Shown here one piece after another: positions 54,682 through 62,761 of a stretch of DNA of 64,000 nucleotides. The DNA lies in assembly GCF_003965815.1 (NCBI RefSeq), contig NZ_RXOE01000004.1:310001-374000 (forward strand), read 5' to 3'. The first letter of the stretch is position 1; each line of letters starts with the position of its first letter. Under the pieces are notes generated by a model that had not been told where the DNA came from, made no database searches, and saw only the letters and a list, made by a program, of their open reading frames with translations. The position numbers were made by a program, and so were the translations under genes. The stretch is from Variovorax gossypii (GTDB lineage Bacteria > Pseudomonadota > Gammaproteobacteria > Burkholderiales > Burkholderiaceae_C).

Positions 54682-55755
54682 ATGAGTCATCGCCAGCCCG
54701 TGCGGGTGGCCGACCGCCACGCCTTCGACACGCTGATCGACGCCCGCTCGCCGGCCGAGTTCGCGCTCGACCACATTCCCGGCGCCATCAACTGCCCGGT
54801 GCTGAACGACGAGGAACGCCACATCGTCGGCACCGTCTACGTGCAGACCGGCGCCTTCGAGGCCCGCCGCATCGGCGGTGCGATGGTGGCTGCCAACATC
54901 GCACGGCACCTGCGCGAGACGCTGGCCGACCGGCCCGAGAACTGGAAGCCGCTGGTCTACTGCTGGCGCGGCGGCATGCGCAGCGGCTCCATGGTTACCT
55001 GGCTACGTTTGGTCGGCTGGGACGCCCAGCAGCTCGCGGGCGGCTACAAGAGCTTCCGCCGGCACGTGATCTCGCAGATCGACACGCTGACGCCGAAGCT
55101 AGACCTGCGCGTGATCTGCGGCGCCACCGGCAGCGCCAAGACGCGCGTGCTGCACGCGCTGGCCGCGCGCGGCGCGCAGGTGCTCGACCTGGAAGACTTC
55201 GCCCGCCACAAGGGCTCGCTGCTCGGCTCGCTGCCGGGCGTCGCGCAGCCTTCGCAGAAGCACTTCGAGACGCGCATCGGTGCGGTGCTCGAAAGCATCG
55301 ACCTCTCGCGTCCGCTGTACGTGGAGGGCGAGAGCATCCGCATCGGACGGCTGTCGCTGCCCTTGCCGCTGGTGGCACGCATGCGTGCGGCGCCGTGCAT
55401 CGAGGTGTCGGCCACGCCCGAGACCCGGCTGGCCTACCTGCTTCGCGACTACGCCTACCTGGGCGACGACCGCGACGCGCTGGCCGACAAGCTTGGCGCG
55501 CTGAAGGAGCTGCAGGGCAAGGAAACCGTTTCTCGCTGGCAGCAGTGGGCGCACGAGGCCGACCTGCCGCATCTGTTCGCGGAGCTGATGTCGCTGCACT
55601 ACGACCCGCATTACCAGAAGTCGCAGGAGCTGCACTTCCGCAGCTGGGCGAAGCGCCAGCGCGTTGTGGCGGGCGATCTATCGGATCAGGGCATCGACGC
55701 CGTGGCCGATGCGGTGCTGGCGCTCGACAGCGGCGCCGCGAGCCCGTCGGCATAG
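54682..55755 (+). CDS. mnmH: tRNA 2-selenouridine synthase
   Basis: A 357-residue enzyme (SelU/MnmH) that replaces the sulfur of 2-thiouridine at the tRNA wobble position with selenium, via geranylated intermediates, using selenophosphate. The N-terminal rhodanese domain has catalytic Cys94 (VYCWRGGMRSG), and a P-loop-like CGATGSAKT sits at 147-154. It makes this island use selenophosphate for tRNA modification as well as selenoprotein synthesis. It overlaps the convergent fdhD by 70 bp. Confidence 0.96.
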   Translation: MSHRQPVRVADRHAFDTLIDARSPAEFALDHIPGAINCPVLNDEERHIVGTVYVQTGAFEARRIGGAMVAANIARHLRETLADRPENWKPLVYCWRGGMRSGSMVTWLRLVGWDAQQLAGGYKSFRRHVISQIDTLTPKLDLRVICGATGSAKTRVLHALAARGAQVLDLEDFARHKGSLLGSLPGVAQPSQKHFETRIGAVLESIDLSRPLYVEGESIRIGRLSLPLPLVARMRAAPCIEVSATPETRLAYLLRDYAYLGDDRDALADKLGALKELQGKETVSRWQQWAHEADLPHLFAELMSLHYDPHYQKSQELHFRSWAKRQRVVAGDLSDQGIDAVADAVLALDSGAASPSA

Positions 55756-56606
55756 AGCACGCCGCGCGGCGCACGGCACAGGCCCCAGAACCGCAGGCCG
55801 CAGAGCTCGGCCATGCGCACGCCCATGGCGGTGGGCGCCGAGATGGTGGCCATCGCCGCGATGCCGAGGCGCGCGCACTTGCGCACCAGCTCATGGCTGC
55901 CGCGGCTGGACATCAGCACGAAGCCCGGCTCCTGCAGGCGGCCCGCCTGAGCGAGCCTGCCGAGCAGCTTGTCGAGCGCGTTGTGGCGGCCCACGTCTTC
56001 CATCAGGTCGGTGAGTTCGCCGTCGACCGTGGCCCATGCGGCCGCGTGAATGGCGCCTGCCTCGGCGTTGAACACCTGGCGCGGCGGCATGGCGGCGAAG
56101 GCGCGCAGCACGGTCGGCAGGTCGATGCGTTCGATCCAGTCGCGCGGCGGCACGGGCTGCGGTGAGAGGTCCAGTCCAGCGAAGCTCTCGACGCCGCACA
56201 CGCCGCAGCCGGTGCGGCCCGCGAGGCTGCGCCGGCGGTCCTTCAGGCGTTCGAAGCTGCGCGTGGAGATTTCGAGCTGCACCTCGATGCCGGGCATGCC
56301 ATCCGGCAGGCCGGCATCAGAAGCATCGACGGTGCGCACGTCGATGCCGCGGCAGTCGCTGGCGGTGTCGAGGATGCCCTCGCTCAGCGCGAAGCCGAGC
56401 GCGAAAGCTTCCAGGTCCTGCGGCGTGGCCATCATCACCGCGTGCGAAACGCCGTTGAACACCAGGGCCACCGGCACCTCGGCCGCCAGGGTGTCATCGC
56501 GCAGCTCGCCTTCGGGCGCGACGCCGCGCTCGCCGAACACGCGCACGGCGTGCCGCGACAGCGGCGGCAGGGTGTCTTCGGGATCGTCGGTATCTGGCTG
56601 CGACAT
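55686..56606 (-). CDS. fdhD: Formate dehydrogenase sulfurtransferase FdhD
   Basis: A 306-residue protein that carries sulfur from a cysteine desulfurase to the bis-MGD cofactor of formate dehydrogenases, essential for their activity. The conserved CxxC is Cys134/Cys137 in RTGCGVCGVESF. Other family segments are FALGFALSEGIL and EDVGRHNALDKLLG. The start is set at ATG 56606 (MSQPDTDD); ATG 56630 is possible. Likely clients are FdoG and the YdeP-type enzyme encoded upstream on the same strand. Confidence 0.95.
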   Translation of the reverse strand: MSQPDTDDPEDTLPPLSRHAVRVFGERGVAPEGELRDDTLAAEVPVALVFNGVSHAVMMATPQDLEAFALGFALSEGILDTASDCRGIDVRTVDASDAGLPDGMPGIEVQLEISTRSFERLKDRRRSLAGRTGCGVCGVESFAGLDLSPQPVPPRDWIERIDLPTVLRAFAAMPPRQVFNAEAGAIHAAAWATVDGELTDLMEDVGRHNALDKLLGRLAQAGRLQEPGFVLMSSRGSHELVRKCARLGIAAMATISAPTAMGVRMAELCGLRFWGLCRAPRGVLYADGLAAPLSSASTASATASMP

Positions 56607-56637
56607 GTTGGCTCCGGCTGGGCGAGCCATTGTCGGC

Positions 56638-56925
56638 TCAGTCGCGGCTTTCGTCTTCGGGAGGCAGGGTTCCCACCTGTGCCCGCCCGGCTTCAAGCAG
56701 GTGCGCGACCCAGCGGTCGTCGTGCTGCACCACGCGCACCCAGCCGGGGCCGCGTACGCCGCCGATGGCCGCATCGCCCATCATGGTGAGCCGGCGCATC
56801 AGCACGCTGGCGCCCTGGCCGAGCCGCTTGCCCAGGCGCGGCAGCGAGACACCGGTGCCGTCGGGCTCCTGCGCGAGCATGCGCAGGATGGCCACCGACA
56901 GGCTGTCCTGCAGCAGGGCACTCAT
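56638..56925 (-). CDS. Small winged-helix-like protein between fdhD and a YdeP-type molybdoenzyme gene
   Basis: A 95-residue cytoplasmic protein (MSALLQDSLSVAILRMLAQ ... LPRLGKRLGQGASVLMRRL ... GPGWVRVV) whose helix-helix-helix-wing pattern resembles a winged helix, as in MarR/ArsR-like regulators. No family is recognised. Its ATG overlaps the stop of the molybdoenzyme gene (ATGA), so it is translated with it. It may be a local regulator or an assembly factor. Confidence 0.65.
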   Translation of the reverse strand: MSALLQDSLSVAILRMLAQEPDGTGVSLPRLGKRLGQGASVLMRRLTMMGDAAIGGVRGPGWVRVVQHDDRWVAHLLEAGRAQVGTLPPEDESRD

Positions 56926-59285
56926 GCCGCTGCCACCATGCCGTCCGCTTCGTCCTCCGCCAGCTTCTGGATGGGCAGCTCGTGCGGCACCAGCACCACG
57001 GGAATGGACTTGGAAGTCGGCGTGCCCGCGTTCTCCGCCACTGCCGAGAGCGGCACCAGCGGATTGGTCTCGGGGTAGTAGGCAGCGATGTTGCCGCGCG
57101 GGATGTCGTAGGCCACCAGCTTGAAGCGGTCGGCGCGGCGCTCCTGGCCGTCGTTCCACACGGTCTGGATGTCGACCCAGTCGCCGTCCTTCATGCCGAG
57201 CGCGCGGATGTCTTCCTTGTTGATGAAGACCACGCGGCGCTGGCCGAACACGCCGCGGTAGCGGTCGTCCATGCCGTAGATGGTGGTGTTGTACTGGTCG
57301 TGCGAACGCGTGGTCAGCAGCGTGAAGACGATGGTGTCGCCCTTCTTCGCGAAGCGCGCGCGGGCACGGTGCGACGGGGTGTCCAGCGGCACGGCGTGCG
57401 TGAAGAACACGGCCTTCTTCGAGGCGGTGTTCCACACGCGCTCGCTCGCGGTGTTGCGCAGGCGGAAGCCGCCGGGGTGCGCGACGCGGGCGTTGAAGTC
57501 CTTGAAGTCGTCGAACACGGCTTCGATCTTGTCGCGGATGCGCGCGTAGTCCTCGACGAGCCACAGCCACGGCGTGCTGCTGCGCGCGCCGATGGTGGCC
57601 GCGGCAAGCCGCGCCACGATGGCCGGCTCGGACAGCAGATGCTCCGACGCGGGCGGGTTGATGCCCATCGAGATGTGCACCATGCTCATCGAGTCTTCCA
57701 CCGTCACGCCCTGCTGGCCGCCGGCCTGCATGTCGATCTCGGTGCGGCCCAGGCACGGCAGGATGAGCGCCTCGCGCCCGTGGATCACGTGGCTGCGGTT
57801 GAGCTTGGTGGTCACGTGCACCGTCAGCTCGCACTGCTTCAGCGCCTTCCAGGTCTGGTAGGTGTCGGGCGTGGCGGCCGCGAAATTGCCGCCGAGCGCG
57901 AAGAACACGCGGCCCTTGCCGTCGAGCATCGACTGGATGGCCTCGACGGTATCGACGCCGTTGCGGCGCGGCGGCTCGAAGCCGAACACCTTCTGCAGCC
58001 GGTCGAGCAGCGCGGCGGGCGGCTTTTCCCAGATGCCCATGGTGCGGTCGCCCTGCACGTTGCTATGGCCGCGCACCGGGCAGGCGCCAGCGCCTTCGCG
58101 GCCCATGTTGCCGCGCATCATGAGCAGGTTGCCGATCATCTGGATCGTGGCCACCGAATGCTGGTGCTGCGTGATGCCCATGCCCCAGCAGGCGATGACG
58201 CTCTTGGCGCCCAGGTACACGTCGGCCGCGGCGCGGATCTGCTCTTCGCTCAGGCCCGATTCGCGCACCAGCACGTCCCACGGCTCGGCGCGCAGGTCGG
58301 CCGCCAGCGCCTCGAAGCCGGTGGTGTGCTCGGCGATGAATTCATGGTCGAGCACCGAGGGCTCGCCGCGCGCCACGGCTTCGTCCTCGCGCTCGATGAC
58401 GTGCTTCATCATCCCCTTGATGGCGGAGAAGTCGCCGCCCACGCGCAGCTGGAAATAGTGCGTGCTGATGGGCGTGGAGCCCAGCGTCGCCATCTCCAGC
58501 TTGTCCTGCGGGTCGGCAAAACGCTCCAGGCCGCGCTCGCGCAGCGGGTTGAAGCTCACGATGCGCGCGCCGCGCTTCGAGGCCGCGCGCAACTCGCCGA
58601 GCATGCGCGGGTGGTTGGTGCCGGGGTTCTGGCCGAAGATGAAGATCGCGTCGGCCTTCTCGAAGTCGTCGAGCGTGACCGTGCCCTTGCCCACGCCGAT
58701 CTGCGGACGCATGCCGCTGCCGCTGGGCTCGTGGCACATGTTCGAGCAGTCGGGGAAGTTGTTGGTGCCGTACTCGCGCACGAAGAGCTGGTACAGGAAG
58801 GCCGCCTCGTTGCTCGCCCGGCCCGAGGTGTAGAAGATGGCCTGGTCGGGGTCGGGCAGCGCGTTCAGGTGACGGGCGATCCGCGCGAAGGCGTCGTCCC
58901 ATTCGATCGGCACGTACTTGTCGCTCGCCGCGTCGTAGGCCATGGGGTGAGTGAGCCGGCCCTGGTCCTCGAGCCAGAAATCGCTCTGCTCGGCCAGCTC
59001 GGCCACCGTGTGCTTCGCGAACAGCTCCGGGCCGGCACGGCGCGCGGTGGCTTCGGCGGCCACGGCCTTGACGCCGTTCTCGCAGAACTCGAAGGTGGAG
59101 GCATGGTTGCGGTCGGGCCAGGCGCAGCCGGGGCAGTCGAAACCGTCGGGCTGGTTGGCCGAGAGCAGCGTCTTGGCGCCCTTGATGGGAATGTCCTGCC
59201 GCAGCAGCGCGTTCGTCACGCTGCGCAATGCGCCCCAACCGCCCGCGGGGCCCTTGTAAAACTCGATCTTCTGCTCGCTGCTCAT
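56922..59285 (-). CDS. FdhF/YdeP-family molybdopterin oxidoreductase (Cys type)
   Basis: A 787-residue cytoplasmic enzyme with no Tat signal. An N-terminal Fe-S site is suggested by Cys51 and Cys54 (CPGCAWP) and Cys68. Cys184 (DCSNMCHEPSG) lies where FdhH has selenocysteine, so this is a non-selenium relative. Bis-MGD-binding segments FIFGQNPGTNHPRM and CWGMGITQHQHS follow. The physiological reaction of YdeP proteins is not established; formate oxidation is possible. FdhD and modBAC nearby fit a molybdenum enzyme. Confidence 0.88.
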   Translation of the reverse strand: MSSEQKIEFYKGPAGGWGALRSVTNALLRQDIPIKGAKTLLSANQPDGFDCPGCAWPDRNHASTFEFCENGVKAVAAEATARRAGPELFAKHTVAELAEQSDFWLEDQGRLTHPMAYDAASDKYVPIEWDDAFARIARHLNALPDPDQAIFYTSGRASNEAAFLYQLFVREYGTNNFPDCSNMCHEPSGSGMRPQIGVGKGTVTLDDFEKADAIFIFGQNPGTNHPRMLGELRAASKRGARIVSFNPLRERGLERFADPQDKLEMATLGSTPISTHYFQLRVGGDFSAIKGMMKHVIEREDEAVARGEPSVLDHEFIAEHTTGFEALAADLRAEPWDVLVRESGLSEEQIRAAADVYLGAKSVIACWGMGITQHQHSVATIQMIGNLLMMRGNMGREGAGACPVRGHSNVQGDRTMGIWEKPPAALLDRLQKVFGFEPPRRNGVDTVEAIQSMLDGKGRVFFALGGNFAAATPDTYQTWKALKQCELTVHVTTKLNRSHVIHGREALILPCLGRTEIDMQAGGQQGVTVEDSMSMVHISMGINPPASEHLLSEPAIVARLAAATIGARSSTPWLWLVEDYARIRDKIEAVFDDFKDFNARVAHPGGFRLRNTASERVWNTASKKAVFFTHAVPLDTPSHRARARFAKKGDTIVFTLLTTRSHDQYNTTIYGMDDRYRGVFGQRRVVFINKEDIRALGMKDGDWVDIQTVWNDGQERRADRFKLVAYDIPRGNIAAYYPETNPLVPLSAVAENAGTPTSKSIPVVLVPHELPIQKLAEDEADGMVAAA

Positions 59286-59379
59286 GCGAGCGAGTGTTCG
59301 CCGTGGGCCGGCGGAGCGTCAAATTGAATCGGGACATGCGGTGATTCAAAAAGGAAATGAACGGGCCGCCGCCCTTCCC

Positions 59380-59694
59380 TCAGTGATAGTCGTCTTCGCG
59401 CTGGTGCCTGACGGCGGCCACGACGATCGAGTCGCTTGCTTCAATTTCGAACAGCGCCACATAGCCGCTGGCGCCGAACGGGATCACGAGCTCGCGGATG
59501 AAGGGGCTGTCGCCGGCTTTGCGGCAAGTGAAGGGCGAAAAGCCGAGGGTCGCTATGCCCTGCTCGATCGCTTCGAGTGCCCGCGCAGCCAGTTCAAGAT
59601 CGCCGTCTCTGGCGAGTTCCCGTTCCAGGACGAAGTCGTACAGCCGCTCCAGGTCTTCGGCCGCCTGGCGCGTGAACCGGACCGAGTAGCTCAC
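59380..59694 (-). CDS. ParE/RelE-superfamily toxin
   Basis: A 104-residue protein with the ParE-type layout: VRFTRQAAEDLERLYDFVLER, a helical pair, then the sheet FIRELVIPFGASGYVALFEIEASDSIVVAAVRHQRE in parts. It overlaps the antitoxin gene by 4 bp. Its molecular target is not predictable. It lies between the YdeP-type gene and modC, apparently as an independent insertion. Confidence 0.87.
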   Translation of the reverse strand: MSYSVRFTRQAAEDLERLYDFVLERELARDGDLELAARALEAIEQGIATLGFSPFTCRKAGDSPFIRELVIPFGASGYVALFEIEASDSIVVAAVRHQREDDYH

Positions 59695-59975
59695 CGGCGG
59701 GCTGCGCCTTGCCGCTTCTTCGCTGCCGATTCGAGCTTGGCCCTGAGGCGCTGCATCACTTCGCCCGCCTCGACGTATTCACCACTGCGCCGCGCGCTGG
59801 CCAACGACTTCATGCCGCGGGCGACGAACTCGGCCTGGCTCTTTCGCTGCAGCACACAGGCGCGGACGGCCGCTTCGACGAACTGGGACAGGGTCTCGCC
59901 TTCGCCGAGCACCCGTTCGACCTCGTCCCGGAATTCGGGCTCGACACGCACGGAGGGAATGGTGGCGGTTTTCAT
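59691..59975 (-). CDS. ParD/CopG-like antitoxin (YlcI/YnfO-type)
   Basis: A 94-residue antitoxin with an N-terminal ribbon-helix-helix pattern (SVRVEPEFRDEVERVL, GETLSQFVEAAVRACV) and a charged helical C-terminus ending KKRQGAARR that should bind the toxin. ATG 59975 is used; an in-frame TTG at 59981 adds two residues. A dyad lies directly upstream. Confidence 0.83.
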   Translation of the reverse strand: MKTATIPSVRVEPEFRDEVERVLGEGETLSQFVEAAVRACVLQRKSQAEFVARGMKSLASARRSGEYVEAGEVMQRLRAKLESAAKKRQGAARR

Positions 59976-59983
59976 CGCCAAAG

Positions 59984-60003
59984 TGTATCGCTTATGCGAT
60001 GCA
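59984..60003. promoter_or_regulatory. Near-palindrome upstream of the toxin-antitoxin pair
   Basis: TGTATCGC-TTAT-GCGATGCA has 8-bp arms with one G-T mismatch and lies 9-28 bp before the antitoxin start. Ribbon-helix-helix antitoxins bind such sites to repress their own operon. Confidence 0.5.
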
Positions 60004-60008
60004 AGACG

Positions 60009-60797
60009 TCAGTTGCGCACGTCCTGCATCAGCAGCCCGCGCAGCTTGCGCCTCAACGGCGTGTCTTCCACGTGCTGCACGCCGGCAACGTCGCGCAGCG
60101 CGAAGTCGCGGCTTTCGGCATTGTGCAGGTCGATCTCGCGCACCACCCTGCCCTCGCTGTAGACGAAGGCCACGTCGGCCAGGGCGAGGACGTCCTCGAT
60201 GTCGTGCGTGATCATCAGCACCGGAATGCCCCATTGCCTGCGCACCTGCGCGAGTTCGTTGCGCAGCTCGGCGCGCAGCATGGGGTTGAGCGCGGCGAAG
60301 GGCTCGTCGAGCAGCAGCACCTGCGGTTCGCAGGCAAGGGCTCGCGCGAGCGCCACGCGCTGCCTCTGGCCGCCGGAGAGGTTCTGCGGGCGGCTGTCGG
60401 CGAGCGCGGCGAGGCCGAAGCTCTCCAGCAGGGCCTGCACGCGCTCGGCATCCTTCGCGGCGGGCTTGCGGCGGTGCCAGGCGGTCAGCCCGAAAGCCAC
60501 GTTCTCGCGCACGCTCAGGTGCGGGAACAGCGCGTAGTCCTGGAACAGGTAGCCGATGCGCCGCTGCGGTGCCGGCACGTCGATGCCCTGCGCCGAATCG
60601 TAGAGCGTGCGGCCGTCGAGCCGCACGTGGCCCGAACTGGGATGCAGCAGGCCTGCGATGGCCTGCAGGGTGAGCGACTTGCCCGCGCCCGACGGGCCGT
60701 AGAGCGCGGCAAAGGGTACGTCCGTCGCGAAACGCACCGCGAGATCGAAGCGCCGGCGGCCGTCGGCCACCGTGAGCTTCAGATCGACATCGATCAT
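60009..60797 (-). CDS. modC: Molybdate ABC transporter ATP-binding protein (short, no MOP domain)
   Basis: A 262-residue ABC ATPase. Walker A is GPSGAGKSLT near residue 33, the Q-loop is FQDYALFPHLS, the signature is LSGGQRQRVALARAL, and Walker B is VLLLDEPFAALNP. E. coli ModC is about 350 residues and ends in a regulatory molybdate-binding (MOP) domain, which is missing here. It overlaps modA by 4 bp. Confidence 0.92.
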   Translation of the reverse strand: MIDVDLKLTVADGRRRFDLAVRFATDVPFAALYGPSGAGKSLTLQAIAGLLHPSSGHVRLDGRTLYDSAQGIDVPAPQRRIGYLFQDYALFPHLSVRENVAFGLTAWHRRKPAAKDAERVQALLESFGLAALADSRPQNLSGGQRQRVALARALACEPQVLLLDEPFAALNPMLRAELRNELAQVRRQWGIPVLMITHDIEDVLALADVAFVYSEGRVVREIDLHNAESRDFALRDVAGVQHVEDTPLRRKLRGLLMQDVRN

Positions 60798-61543
60798 GGC
60801 TTGCCGAATCCGTAGCGCGTGAGCACTTCCTGCGCGGCGGGCGTCGAGAGGAAGGCGATGAAGTCGCCGGCCAGCGCCTTCTGCTTGCTTTCGGCGACCA
60901 CGGCGATCGGGTAGGTCACGGGCGTGTGGCCGGTGGGCGTGAAGGCGATCTTCACCTTGTCGCCGGCCACGGCCGCGTCGGTGCGGTAGACAAAGCCGGC
61001 CTCGGCCTCGCCGCGGCTCACGTAGTCGAGCACCTGGCGCACGCTGTCGGCCTGAACGAACTTGGGCTCGAGCGTGGTCCAGAGGTTGGCGTTGTCCAGC
61101 ACCTGCTTGGTGTAGCGGCCGACCGGCACGGTCGCGACCTTGCCGACGGCGATCTTCTTTACGCCCGCGCTGCCCAGGTCCTGCAGCGACTTCAGGCCCA
61201 CGCCCTCCTTGGCGGGCTCGATGAGCACCAGGCTGTTGGTGACGAAGTCCTTGCGCGTGGCGGCATCGATCGCCTTCTGCTCGACGCCGCGGTTCATCGT
61301 CTCCTGGTCGGCGCTGGCGAACACGTCCACCGGCGCGCCCTGGCCGATCTGCTGCAGCAGCACGCCCGAGGCGGCGAAGTTGAAGCGCACCGAGGCACCC
61401 GCCTTGGCCGCCTCGAACTTGGGTCCGATCTCCTTGAACGCGTCGGTCAGGCTGGCGGCGGCGGACACGGTGATCTGCTGGGCCGCTGCGGCCAGCGGCA
61501 GCGCGAGCGCGACGACGAGGGACAAGAGACGGAATGGACGCAT
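60794..61543 (-). CDS. modA: Molybdate ABC transporter periplasmic binding protein
   Basis: A 249-residue binding protein with a signal peptide cleaved after LAAAAQ (about residue 21). The mature start ITVSAAASLTDAFKEIGPKFE and FNFAASGVLLQQIGQGAPVDVFASADQ are ModA signatures, with serines and backbone groups that bind the oxyanion. It supplies molybdate for the molybdoenzymes of this island. Confidence 0.95.
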   Translation of the reverse strand: MRPFRLLSLVVALALPLAAAAQQITVSAAASLTDAFKEIGPKFEAAKAGASVRFNFAASGVLLQQIGQGAPVDVFASADQETMNRGVEQKAIDAATRKDFVTNSLVLIEPAKEGVGLKSLQDLGSAGVKKIAVGKVATVPVGRYTKQVLDNANLWTTLEPKFVQADSVRQVLDYVSRGEAEAGFVYRTDAAVAGDKVKIAFTPTGHTPVTYPIAVVAESKQKALAGDFIAFLSTPAAQEVLTRYGFGKP

Positions 61544-61602
61544 GATGATCTCCGGAAAGTAATAGAGAGCTGAGAACTAAAGAGAAACTACGTCCCCTTC
61601 GG

Positions 61603-61692
61603 GGAACACCGCGGAACCGGCTTTGCCGGGCCGCAGGTGTTGCCCCTGCAAGGGGGTTGGCGTAGCGACACGAAGTGCGCGAAGACTGGGGG
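61603..61692 (-). repeat. Dispersed 3'-associated repeat, copy C
   Basis: Near-identical to the copies at 9421 and 25647. On the minus strand it starts five bases after the modB stop codon (61698-61700) and fills most of the 154-bp gap between modB and modA. Hairpin arms are kept while a loop differs (CCCCTGCAAGGGG). Confidence 0.85.
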
Positions 61693-61697
61693 TGTGC

Positions 61698-62381
61698 TCA
61701 TTTCAGCGAGAAGAAGCGGTTCGACAGCACCAGCACGGTGATCGACAGCAGCGAAGTCACGATGACCAGCAGCAGCGCGAGGTCGTCGTGCCCCTCCTGC
61801 ACCGCGTCGTATATGGCCATCGACAGCGTCTGGGTCTGCTTCGGGATGGAGCCGGCCACCATCAGCGAGGCGCCGAACTCGCCCATGGCGCGCGCGAACG
61901 CGAGCAGCGTGCCGGCCAGGATGCCGGGCCAGGCCAGCGGCAGCGTGACGCGCAGGAAGACCGAGAACGGCGACTGCCGCAGCGTGCTGGCGGCGGCTTC
62001 GAGCGAACGGTCGACGCCCGAGAACGCCGCGCTGGCCGACTTGAGCACCAGCGGCAGCGCCACCACGGCCGAAGCCACCACCGCGCCGTGCCAGCTGAAG
62101 ATGATGGTGTAGTCGAGGTGCTCGCGCAGCCACGCGCCCAGCGGGCTGCGGCGCCCGGCCGCCACCAGGATCGCGTAGCCGATCACCGTGGGCGGCAGCA
62201 CCAGCGGCAGCATGAACGCGGCCTCCAGCACGTTGCTGCCGAAGAACCTCTTGCGCGCGAACACCCAGCCCAGCGCCACGCCGACGATCAGCGCCAGCAC
62301 GGTCGCCACGGCGGCGACCTTGAGCGACAGCACCAGGGGGAACCAGTCGGTCGAAGCGATGAGCGAATTCGTCGTGTTCAT
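61698..62381 (-). CDS. modB: Molybdate ABC transporter permease
   Basis: A 227-residue inner-membrane permease with five to six helices and the coupling motif EAASTLRQSPFSVFLRVTLPLAWPGILAGTLLAFARAMGEFGA, split over residues 135-180; FGASLMVAG is typical of ModB. It is first in the order modB-modA-modC, unlike the usual modABC, with a dispersed repeat separating it from modA. Confidence 0.93.
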   Translation of the reverse strand: MNTTNSLIASTDWFPLVLSLKVAAVATVLALIVGVALGWVFARKRFFGSNVLEAAFMLPLVLPPTVIGYAILVAAGRRSPLGAWLREHLDYTIIFSWHGAVVASAVVALPLVLKSASAAFSGVDRSLEAAASTLRQSPFSVFLRVTLPLAWPGILAGTLLAFARAMGEFGASLMVAGSIPKQTQTLSMAIYDAVQEGHDDLALLLVIVTSLLSITVLVLSNRFFSLK

Positions 62382-62487
62382 GAAAATACGGCGAGATTGT
62401 TACACGGGTGAGCCCTAAGGTTCACACGGGGATGCGCAAACCAATGAGTCTTCATATACTGGGGAATACAGCGTTGGAGACACCCCC

Positions 62488-62745
62488 ATGCGCCCTTCCG
62501 CCCACGAAACCGTCGTCCGCTCGATCTCCGGCCAGCCGGAGCTTCGCCATCACGTGACGCAGGTACGGGAATGGCGCATCGAGCGCACCATGGACGCCGA
62601 CGGCTTCGTGCTGTCCATCACCGGCTCCGACGGCGCGAGCCAGTCCTTCTTCGTGGCGACGGCCGACGCGGACGACATCGGCGAGGTGCTGCGTCGCCAG
62701 GCAGTGTGGGTCGACCGGCCACAGGGAGCGATGAAGGAGCAATGA
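62488..62745 (+). CDS. Small hypothetical protein
   Basis: An 85-residue soluble protein (VTQVREWRIERTMDADGFVLSITG ... QSFFVATADADDIGEVLRRQ). It has alternating beta segments and no cysteines, signal or membrane helix. I do not recognise it. It lies 16 bp before the nitroreductase gene, so both may share a transcript starting in the modB-divergent spacer. Confidence 0.6.
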   Translation: MRPSAHETVVRSISGQPELRHHVTQVREWRIERTMDADGFVLSITGSDGASQSFFVATADADDIGEVLRRQAVWVDRPQGAMKEQ

Positions 62746-62761
62746 AGGAGCGGCGACACGC

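Noticed and set aside
62382..62487. A ModE operator in the modB upstream spacer
   Set aside because: I could not find a palindrome resembling the ModE consensus; only AT-rich promoter-like sequence is present.
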